DNA of 64,000 nt, taken from Halogranum amylolyticum. GTDB lineage: Archaea > Halobacteriota > Halobacteria > Halobacteriales > Haloferacaceae. Positions 36,799 through 43,173 of this stretch are shown piece by piece. Where the stretch lies: positions 86,108 to 150,107 of the forward strand of contig NZ_FODV01000004.1 in assembly GCF_900110465.1 (NCBI RefSeq), in the 5' to 3' direction. A program made the translations under genes and the position numbers. Each line of letters begins with the position of its first letter. Position 1 is the first letter of the stretch. The notes under the pieces are model-generated. The model ran no database searches. It was not told where the DNA came from and was given only the letters and a program-made list of their open reading frames with translations.

Positions 36799-37328
36799 CG
36801 ATCTACACCGGTCGCGGCGACGCGGGGGCGACCGACCTTCGCGACATGAGCCGCGTCTCGAAGACGAACCCGCGGATCGAGGCGTACGGCACCGTCGACG
36901 AGGTGAACGCGCTCGTTGGGACGGTCCGACCGACCGGCTACGACGACGTCGACGAGCAGTTGACGGGGATCCAGAACCGACTTCACGTCGTCCAGGCGGA
37001 CCTCGCGAACCCCTCGCCCGACGAGGACGACCCACAGATCCGCGAGGAGCACGTCGACGAGCTCGAAGACTGGATCGACGAGGCCGACGAGGAGCTCGAC
37101 CCGCTTCAGTCGTTCATCCTGCCCGGCGGGAGCGGCGCCGGGGCGAAGCTCCACCACGCGCGAGCGGTCTCGCGTCGTGCCGAGCGTCGCGTCGTCGCAC
37201 TGGCGGCGGAGGAGTCGATCAACGAACTGACTGTCGCCTACCTCAACCGCCTCTCTGATGCGCTCTTTACGCTCGCGCGGTTGGTCAACAAGCGCGACGG
37301 ACAGCGCGAAGACACGCCGACCTACTGA
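36795..37328 (+). CDS. Cob(I)alamin adenosyltransferase, PduO type
   Basis: 177 residues. The signature YTGRGDAGATDL at the N-terminus, then RVSKTNPRIEAYGTVDEVNAL and RAVSRRAERRVVAL near the C-terminus, match ATP:cob(I)alamin adenosyltransferases, which make adenosylcobalamin from corrinoids. Archaeal growth with methylmalonyl-CoA mutase needs it. It is coupled to glutaredoxin by ATGA. Confidence 0.93.
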   Translation: MTIYTGRGDAGATDLRDMSRVSKTNPRIEAYGTVDEVNALVGTVRPTGYDDVDEQLTGIQNRLHVVQADLANPSPDEDDPQIREEHVDELEDWIDEADEELDPLQSFILPGGSGAGAKLHHARAVSRRAERRVVALAAEESINELTVAYLNRLSDALFTLARLVNKRDGQREDTPTY

Positions 37329-37458
37329 CGCGACCGACAGAGACCGATCTCGTCCGAGTGAGGTCGGTTCAGAAGGAGACCCGTTCGGACCGGATGATGC
37401 CCACGGTCGAACTGGGTCGGGACAGACTCGGTGTACACCTTCAGTGTGACACCGTGGT

Positions 37459-37472
37459 TTAGGGTAGCCTAA
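37459..37472. promoter_or_regulatory. Iron-box-like palindrome 1
   Basis: TTAGG-GTAG-CCTAA, a perfect 5-bp inverted repeat with a 4-base centre. It resembles the DtxR/IdeR/SirR operator TTAGGTTAGSCTAACCTAA. Its centre is 36 bases from a second such site (37494-37509), so two dimers could bind. Location is about 100 bases before the 86-residue gene. Confidence 0.55.
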
Positions 37473-37493
37473 TCTAACCCATAAACGTGTCGG

Positions 37494-37509
37494 TTTAGGT
37501 TTGCCTAAA
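37494..37509. promoter_or_regulatory. Iron-box-like palindrome 2
   Basis: TTTAGG-TTTG-CCTAAA, a perfect 6-bp inverted repeat with a 4-base centre. It is 33 bases before the TATA box of the 86-residue gene, a usual position for a metal-sensing regulator such as Idr or SirR. Confidence 0.6.
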
Positions 37510-37541
37510 AACAACTCCGTGGATGACAACCGTCCGCAAGG

Positions 37542-37549
37542 AATATATC
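37542..37549 (+). promoter_or_regulatory. TATA box of the 86-residue gene
   Basis: AATATATC, centred 27 bases before ATG 37572, giving a leaderless transcript downstream of the two iron-box-like sites. Confidence 0.65.
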
Positions 37550-37571
37550 TGTTGTCTACCTAAGGACGAAT

Positions 37572-37832
37572 ATGAACCGTCACTTCAGCGACGCGTGGTA
37601 CTACCTGAAACGAGCGGGGTCGCACCTCCGGTCGGGGGTCGCCGAAGAGTTCGCTCCGGTCGGAGACCGGGTGCGGAAGGCCACCGGCCGTGAGAAAGAG
37701 CCCGAACCGAAGCGGATGGAGAAGGTCCAGAAAGAACTCCGACGCGCCGAAGGGAGAGGAAAGGACGCGCTGAAGGGTGCCAAAGGTCGCATCGATCAGT
37801 ACCGTGAGGACACGGTTGCCGCCAACGAGTGA
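37572..37832 (+). CDS. 86-residue charged helical protein
   Basis: Lys/Arg/Glu-rich with about 36% charged residues, predicted almost entirely helical (KRMEKVQKELRRAEGRGKDALKG). It begins MNRHFSDAWYYLKRAGSHL. No signal or membrane segment. Conserved-looking, as small haloarchaeal genes go, but of unknown function. The two DtxR-like boxes upstream suggest repression by iron or manganese, and hence a part in metal or stress response; this is inference. tRNA-Val follows. Confidence 0.7.
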   Translation: MNRHFSDAWYYLKRAGSHLRSGVAEEFAPVGDRVRKATGREKEPEPKRMEKVQKELRRAEGRGKDALKGAKGRIDQYREDTVAANE

Positions 37833-37880
37833 CCGAACAAGGTAACCCTTAAGTGTCGAAGCGGGGTACGATGTTTTGCC

Positions 37881-37955
37881 GGGTTGGTGGTCTAGCCAGG
37901 TTATGACGGCTCCTTCACACGGAGCAGGCCGGCGGTTCGAATCCGCCCCAACCCA
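37881..37955 (+). tRNA. tRNA-Val (CAC)
   Basis: Acceptor GGGTTGG pairs with CCAACCC, discriminator A. The anticodon stem GCTCC/GGAGC has loop TTCACAC, anticodon CAC. The T arm is GGCGG-TTCGAAT-CCGCC. No intron and no encoded CCA. Confidence 0.95.
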
Positions 37956-38021
37956 CTCGTTCTCTCGACGCCACTGAAGGAGGAGTCGAGCGTCCGACCG
38001 AAACCGGAGCGACGACGCCGC

Positions 38022-38225
38022 TCACTCGGACTCCAGTAGCATCGGCGGCTGGTCGAAGTGGACGTGGCACGCCAGCCACGGGACGTTGGTGATCCGCCGA
38101 CACGGCGTCCCGTCTTTGCACTCGCGATAGCAGATGTGGTAGCCGTTGCTGTCTCGCGGCGGAGATGCGTCGTCGCCTCTTGTCGCGTCCGTGTCGACCG
38201 CGTCGACGCCTAGTGTACTCGACAT
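38022..38225 (-). CDS. 67-residue Cys/His-rich protein
   Basis: The C-terminal half holds CYRECKDGTPCRR and a CHVHFDQ, so C, C, C, C and H could bind one zinc. The N-terminus is Asp/Thr-rich. It starts four bases after the stop of the zinc-finger gene at 38230-38400 and is likely cotranscribed. Function unknown. Confidence 0.65.
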   Translation of the reverse strand: MSSTLGVDAVDTDATRGDDASPPRDSNGYHICYRECKDGTPCRRITNVPWLACHVHFDQPPMLLESE

Positions 38226-38229
38226 GCTG

Positions 38230-38400
38230 TTATCGAGCGCGTTTCCCGAGTTGCGAGAGCAGTTCGTCGGTGACCGCGCTCTTCCGGTGGTCGACCATGA
38301 TGTGTTCGCGGAGACCTTCTCGCCGGTCGTAGTCGTGCCTACAGAGCGGACACGTCACTAGACCGACCTGTGACATATCGTCGTACGTTCTCAATTCCAT
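38230..38400 (-). CDS. 56-residue C2H2-type zinc-finger protein
   Basis: ATG 38400 to TAA 38230 (ATG 38376 is also possible). The core CPLCRHDYDRREGLREHI is followed by MVDH, a Cys2-His2 finger, and an amphipathic helical tail ending LLSQLGKRAR. C2H2 fingers are uncommon in bacteria but recurrent in haloarchaea. Too short for many annotation pipelines. It forms a two-gene unit with the downstream Cys/His protein. Confidence 0.65.
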   Translation of the reverse strand: MELRTYDDMSQVGLVTCPLCRHDYDRREGLREHIMVDHRKSAVTDELLSQLGKRAR

Positions 38401-38962
38401 CCTGGTATTCCTCTGTGTTATTCATGCGTGATAAACGTTCGTATCAGAGAGATTCGAAGACAGTCGGGCCTTCGATGGAGTCCGTCCGGTCGTCGAGAGC
38501 GAACGATCACGGCCCGGGCGGACACCGCGTGACGACTGCGTTTCGGACATAGTGGTCGATAGGGGGCGGAAACGTGTGTGTTCTCAGTAAACAGTTCTCC
38601 GAGAGGGACCTGAATCGAACCCCTGAGTGCTCATGCAACATATGCTCTCCCGAGAGTTCCCGACGAGGGAGGGGGCGACAGAACCGTCGGGGTACGGTTC
38701 GGCTCGTCGCAGCGCAGCGGTTGAACGAACGGGTAGTGAACGCCGCCGAGAGTAGACGAGCGTGTGGTCTGCAGGATAGTATGTTTGTTTAGACAACGAT
38801 ATACAAAGATAGATAATTATCTAAAAGTCGCCCTCGCGATTCGGCAGGAGAGCATCTCGGTCACCGGTCGAAGCGGAGACCGGACGTGGGTGACGGCGTC
38901 GTCTCCGGCAACAGGGTTCGCGGCGGTAACCCTTAACCGGCCAAGAGGGGAATAGATAGTGA
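38401..38962. other. 562-base gap with tRNA-arm-like sequence; no clear gene
   Basis: Between the zinc-finger gene and the AOR homologue. On the minus strand, 38598-38660 reads like a degraded tRNA 3' half (GGGGTTCGATTC followed by CCCTCTC), but no cloverleaf closes. The part before the AOR gene has CCTTAACC about 28 bases before its ATG, a likely leaderless promoter. The 70-codon frames on both strands look like chance. Confidence 0.4.
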
Positions 38963-40774
38963 ATGGGACGGTCGTCTCTCCTCCGCGTCGACCTCGGTAC
39001 GCAGACGGGTCGCGAAGAACCCGTGCCGGAGCGGTGGCTCCGCGAGTACGTCGGCGGCAAAGGGCTGGGCGCACGCTATCTCTACGAGGACGTCCCCGCC
39101 GGGGCCGACCCGCTCGGTCCCCACAACCGACTCGCGTTCATGCTCGGACCGCTCTCGGGGGCGCTCCCGGGCGAGACCCGGTACGCCGCGATCACGAAGT
39201 CGCCGCTGACGGGCGCGTTCCTCGACTCGTACAGCGGTGGGACGTTCCCCGAGCGACTGGCCGGGTCGCTGGGAGACAGTCTCGGCCTCCTCGTCGAGGG
39301 ACGAGCGAGCGAACCGGTGGTCGTCGTCGTAGAGGACGGCGACGCTCACGTCGAACCGGCCGGCGAGGTGTGGGGAGCGGACACTGTCGAGACAGACGCG
39401 GCGTTTCCGGACGCGGCCGTCGCGTGCATCGGCCCCGCAGGAGAACGACTGGTAGAGTACTCGACGATCGCCTCCGACGGGGGTGACCACCACGCCGGTC
39501 GCGGCGGTGCGGGCGCAGTGATGGGCGCAAAGCGGCTGAAGGCCGTCGTCGCTCGCGATCCACCGCCGGGGACGCCCCCGGAGCTCGAACAGCTCCGCGA
39601 GGCGGACGACGCGGCGTTCGCCGACGGCGAAACCGGTCGATGGCTCACCGCGGGCGAGACGCTGGAGTCGGTCGACTTCGCCGACGAGGTCGGCGTCCTC
39701 GCCACCGAAGGGTGGCAACGCGGACAGTTCGGCGGGCTCGATGGGATCGGCATCGAGGCAGCCCGCGAGGCTGCCGTCGGGCGGGAGAACCCCGACGACT
39801 CGGTCCCCGGCGGGTTCCGCGTCGACACCGGCGAGGGCGAGAGCGTCCCCCGCGGTGCGGCCCCGATGACGCTCGGTGCAGGCCTCGGAATCGACGACTT
39901 CGACGTCGTCGCGACGCTCGGGGCGACCTGCGACCGACTCGGCGTCGACGTCATCAGCGCGGGCAACGCCGTCGCCTGGGCCGCGCGAGCCAACGCCGCC
40001 GACCGGATCGACGCCGACGTCTCGTTCGGCGACGGCGAGGCGGCCCGGACGCTGATCGAACGTATCGCCCGACGGGCGGACCCCGTCGCCGACGCGCTGG
40101 CCGACGGCGTCGACGCGGCCAGCGACCGCTTCGGCGGCGAGTACATCCCGACGGTGAAGTCGATGGCCGTCCCGTCGTACGATCCGCGTGGGGCCGTGGC
40201 GATGGCGTTAGCCTACGCGACGAGCGACCGCGGCGGCTGTCACCGTCGGGCGCGTCCCGTCGAGCGCGAGGCGTTCGCCCGCGACGACTGGACGACGGCC
40301 GACCGCGTCCGCGCGGTCGTCACGTCGCAGAACGCACGGTCGGTGCTCTGGAGTCTCGTCGCCGACGACTTCGCAGGCGAGACACTGTGGAGCGACCTCG
40401 GCCGGGAGTGGCTCGCCGCCGTGGGCACGGAGTACGACCCGGGGGAGCTACGAGACGCCGGGCGACGCATCTGGACGCTCGTCCGTCTGTTCAACGCCCG
40501 CGAGGGGTTCGCCCGTGCGGAGGACGAACTGCCGGCCGTGTTCCGTCAGCCGCTGGAGACGGGACCGGCGGCCGGTCGACGCATTGATCCCGAGGGGTTC
40601 GAGCGGTTGCTCGACGCCTACTACGCCGCCCGCGGGTGGGGGAGCGACGGTCTCCCGACGATGCAGACGGTCGACCGACTCGACCTCGCGGACGTCGTCG
40701 ACGAGGACACGCCGCTGAGCAACGACGACGAACCGACACGCACCCCCCGATCGACGGAGCCTACCGATGACTGA
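38963..40774 (+). CDS. Aldehyde ferredoxin oxidoreductase family protein lacking cluster cysteines
   Basis: 603 residues. The AOR N-terminal domain (YVGGKGLGARYLY, GPLSGALPGETRYA, HHAGRGGAGAVMGAKRLKAV) is intact, so a molybdopterin-type cofactor is expected. The CxxCxxxC segment that normally holds the [4Fe-4S] cluster before the GIDDFDVVATLG block is missing; the equivalent region reads FRVDTGEGESVPRG. The fourth Cys near the C-terminus is also absent. Only three Cys occur in the whole protein, none spaced as ligands. It may use another electron path or have lost oxidoreductase function. It overlaps the next gene by eight bases. Confidence 0.85.
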   Translation: MGRSSLLRVDLGTQTGREEPVPERWLREYVGGKGLGARYLYEDVPAGADPLGPHNRLAFMLGPLSGALPGETRYAAITKSPLTGAFLDSYSGGTFPERLAGSLGDSLGLLVEGRASEPVVVVVEDGDAHVEPAGEVWGADTVETDAAFPDAAVACIGPAGERLVEYSTIASDGGDHHAGRGGAGAVMGAKRLKAVVARDPPPGTPPELEQLREADDAAFADGETGRWLTAGETLESVDFADEVGVLATEGWQRGQFGGLDGIGIEAAREAAVGRENPDDSVPGGFRVDTGEGESVPRGAAPMTLGAGLGIDDFDVVATLGATCDRLGVDVISAGNAVAWAARANAADRIDADVSFGDGEAARTLIERIARRADPVADALADGVDAASDRFGGEYIPTVKSMAVPSYDPRGAVAMALAYATSDRGGCHRRARPVEREAFARDDWTTADRVRAVVTSQNARSVLWSLVADDFAGETLWSDLGREWLAAVGTEYDPGELRDAGRRIWTLVRLFNAREGFARAEDELPAVFRQPLETGPAAGRRIDPEGFERLLDAYYAARGWGSDGLPTMQTVDRLDLADVVDEDTPLSNDDEPTRTPRSTEPTDD

Positions 40775-41495
40775 CCGAATCGACCTCGACGACCTCGACG
40801 TATCGGCCGACGACGAGCCCGAACCGAACCGCGGCGACTGGTTCTGGAAGGGCGAGGGAGAGCCCGAGGCGGAACCGACCGCCGAGAGCGGCGCGGAGGA
40901 GACCGACGCCGCGGCGACCGCCCGGACGGACGCGCCGAGCGAACCGGATACGCCGGACGAACCGGACGCGGGCGACAGAGAGACGAGCGGGTCGGCGACC
41001 CCGCGCGTCCCCCGCGCCGACGACGACAAGCCAGTCGGTGTCCCGATGGACGCCGGCGGCGGCGGTGGGGTGGCCGCACAGAACCGCGGCGACGACTCCG
41101 GCGAGGCACCCTACGGCGATCCGTACGGCGGGACGACCGCCGACATGACGCTGGCGTTCACCTACGAAGCGGTCCAGCGGCTCGAGATGCTCCACGCGGC
41201 GCTCGCGGACGCCGAGACGTGGACCGACTACGTCGGGCTCGTCGGCGAGGTGCCCGCCCACGTGTTGAACAAGTTCCAGCGGGACGAGCGACTCGATCTG
41301 GACTTCTTCAACGGCGGCGGAATGGGACCGGCGGAACGACTCGCGGAGGTCGACAGCCACTCGATGTTCTACGCCGACCGGATGGTCGTCGTCGGCGTCG
41401 ACGGGGAGTCGTGGATCGCCGAGGAGGCCGGCTGGGAGTTCGTCGACGTGGCCGACGCCGCCGCGAAGGCCGACTGGCCGCTCGTCGACGAGTAA
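40767..41495 (+). CDS. Hypothetical protein with long acidic tail
   Basis: 242 residues. The first about 120 are acidic, low-complexity and rich in Glu, Asp, Pro, Ala and Gly. The C-terminal half is folded and conserved-looking (FTYEAVQRLEMLHAALADAE, FYADRMVVVGVDGE). No known motif. The eight-base overlap with the AOR gene (ATGACTGA) suggests the two products act together. Confidence 0.65.
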   Translation: MTDRIDLDDLDVSADDEPEPNRGDWFWKGEGEPEAEPTAESGAEETDAAATARTDAPSEPDTPDEPDAGDRETSGSATPRVPRADDDKPVGVPMDAGGGGGVAAQNRGDDSGEAPYGDPYGGTTADMTLAFTYEAVQRLEMLHAALADAETWTDYVGLVGEVPAHVLNKFQRDERLDLDFFNGGGMGPAERLAEVDSHSMFYADRMVVVGVDGESWIAEEAGWEFVDVADAAAKADWPLVDE

Positions 41496-41570
41496 CGTGT
41501 CCGGGAGACGGCCGTTCCCCTTCTCTCGGTTGCCACAAGCTTTTGGTCGTTGCCGTGTCACGGTCTGACT

Positions 41571-41831
41571 ATGAGTTTTCGAACCGCGTTGAGCCAGTCG
41601 AACGTGCTCCCGTTCGCCGCTCTCGGGGCGGCCGGGTGGCTCGGGTTGACCGCCCTGCAGGTCGTCGGGACGATGCAACCGCTCTGGGGCGGCGAGAGCG
41701 TCGGGCAGACGGCCGTCACCGGACTCGTCGGTGCGATCGTCATCGCCGTCTCAGTCGGACTGCTCGTCGCCCTGCTCGGCGAACTAGGTGAACGACGGCC
41801 TGGCCCGCAGACGTGGCCGCCGGAGGAGTGA
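41571..41831 (+). CDS. Two-span small membrane protein
   Basis: 86 residues with two helices (AALGAAGWLGLTALQVV and AIVIAVSVGLLVALLG) and short polar ends. GCTTTTGG lies about 28 bases before the ATG. The next gene starts one base after its stop. Function unknown. Confidence 0.7.
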   Translation: MSFRTALSQSNVLPFAALGAAGWLGLTALQVVGTMQPLWGGESVGQTAVTGLVGAIVIAVSVGLLVALLGELGERRPGPQTWPPEE

Positions 41832-41832
41832 C

Positions 41833-41976
41833 GTGACACAGTTCGAGTGCACCGAGTGCGGTCAACTCGGACGGTTCACCGCGATGGACCGCTCGTCGTT
41901 CGAGATGGAGTGTCCCGCCTGCGAAGAGCAGACGCTCTGGACCGTCGCCTTCGAGGGCGAGGGGGTGACGTTTTGA
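41833..41976 (+). CDS. 47-residue zinc-ribbon protein
   Basis: Starts at GTG 41833, one base after the previous stop. The knuckles CTECG and CPAC are spaced for one zinc. A typical short haloarchaeal zinc ribbon. It overlaps the next gene by four bases (TTGA). Confidence 0.65.
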   Translation: MTQFECTECGQLGRFTAMDRSSFEMECPACEEQTLWTVAFEGEGVTF

Positions 41977-42311
41977 TCCGTATCCCTATCACCGACCGGT
42001 TCCGCGAGGCGGCAGCCGAGTGGGGCAACGACCGTCTCATGAGCGACACGGACGCCTTCGAGGCGAAGGCCGAACAGGCGCTGCTGGAGATCGAACATCT
42101 GGCCTCCGACGCGAACGACGTCGTGTTCGAGGTCGACGCCGAGGCCGGGGTCATCCGACACGAACCGAGCGAGGACCTCGCCCGGTTCCTCGCAGCCCAG
42201 TCGGCCGAGTCCGGCGTCGACGAGGTGACGATAATGCGGCTCTACGTCGATCTCTTCTCGCGGGCGTTCCTCGACTCCGACCTCCACCGGCCGCCCGACC
42301 AGCCGGAGTGA
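41973..42311 (+). CDS. Hypothetical protein, helical and acidic
   Basis: 112 residues if it starts at TTG 41973, which overlaps the previous stop; ATG 42039 gives 90. The third-base GC of the extra N-terminus (ITDRFREAAAEWGNDRLMSD) looks coding, which favours the early start. The protein is helical (FEAKAEQALLEIEHLASDAN, TIMRLYVDLFSRAFLD) and has no known motif. It closes a three-gene set of small proteins. Confidence 0.6.
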   Translation: MIRIPITDRFREAAAEWGNDRLMSDTDAFEAKAEQALLEIEHLASDANDVVFEVDAEAGVIRHEPSEDLARFLAAQSAESGVDEVTIMRLYVDLFSRAFLDSDLHRPPDQPE

Positions 42312-42375
42312 CGCGCCGGCGAGTTCGGGTTCGCGGGCCCAACGACTTAAGGAAGCGGCAGCCGAGCGTTCTGGC

Positions 42376-42531
42376 ATGGGACACGAAGACACCGGGTGGC
42401 GGCCGAAAGGTGTCGAACCGTACAAGGGACACGACATCTGGGAGTACAAGATCGGTCCTCACGAAGTGAACGAAGGCGAGGTCGACGGTGACATTTCCTT
42501 CGACGACGTAGACGAAGCAGAAGACGAGTAG
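42376..42531 (+). CDS. 51-residue hypothetical protein
   Basis: MGHEDTGWRPKGVEPYKG at the start and an acidic end (VDEAEDE). CTTAAG lies 27 bases before the ATG, a leaderless promoter. The start is aromatic-rich and the end acidic. Its gene sits convergent to the TorD-like gene. No family recognised. Confidence 0.55.
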   Translation: MGHEDTGWRPKGVEPYKGHDIWEYKIGPHEVNEGEVDGDISFDDVDEAEDE

Positions 42532-42543
42532 TCGGACCCCTTT

Positions 42544-43173
42544 TTAACGCGCCATCTGCGCGACGAGTTCGTCCTCGAACTCGACGAGTCCGCGGAGGAC
42601 GAGCGCCGCGGCTCTGAACAGGTCGTGGTCGGTCTCCGCGAGCACGTCGTCGACGAAGTCGTCGACCCACGTTGTGAGATGCTCGTCGAGGAAGACCCGC
42701 TCGTAGCCGAACGCCTCCTCGGCGCCCGTCGCTTGTCGGCCGATAATCCACCGGAGGAAGGCGAGTTCGACCGCGACGAAGTCGTTCTCCTCGGCGTAGT
42801 CCTCCGGCGGTTTCCACCCCGCGGCGGCGTAACTCGCCTCGACGTCCGCCAGCCCCTGTCCGAGGTAGTCGGTGTCTTCGCGGTAGTAGCTCTCGTGGGG
42901 CAACACCGGCGGGCGCGGGCCGACGAACACGCGGGTGTACTCGACCTCCAACTCTTCGTGGACGTCGTCGAGGTCGCGTCCGCGGTTCGTCTCGACGAAC
43001 TCGCCGAGCGCGTCGAACCCCTCGTCGAGAGCGTCGTTGACGCGCTGGTCCGGGACGGCGACCTCGTCGGAGAGGAGTCGGTCGACGAACGCCCGGTCGG
43101 GGACGTCCCAGAACACCTCGACGACGAAGTCGACGAGTTCCGTCCGTGCGTCGTAGACGGCGCTGTCGTCCAT
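42544..43173 (-). CDS. TorD/DmsD-family molybdoenzyme chaperone
   Basis: 209 residues, all helical. The family marks are a central HESYYREDTDYLGQGLADVE and the ENDFVAVELAFLRWIIG helix, corresponding to the ExDHxxxEL region. These chaperones bind the Tat signal of a molybdoenzyme and hold it until cofactor is loaded. The client is most likely the formate dehydrogenase catalytic subunit encoded divergently 2.4 kb away. It overlaps the Fe-S protein gene by one base (TGATG). Confidence 0.85.
   Translation of the reverse strand: MDDSAVYDARTELVDFVVEVFWDVPDRAFVDRLLSDEVAVPDQRVNDALDEGFDALGEFVETNRGRDLDDVHEELEVEYTRVFVGPRPPVLPHESYYREDTDYLGQGLADVEASYAAAGWKPPEDYAEENDFVAVELAFLRWIIGRQATGAEEAFGYERVFLDEHLTTWVDDFVDDVLAETDHDLFRAAALVLRGLVEFEDELVAQMAR

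Noticed and set aside
36559..37328. Mobile element or transfer signature around glutaredoxin-PduO
   Set aside because: Overlapping native-looking genes with normal composition; no IS or repeat found.
38598..38660. Functional tRNA on the minus strand
   Set aside because: The T-arm pairs poorly (only about two of five pairs) and no 5' acceptor or anticodon stem fits, so it is not called as a tRNA.
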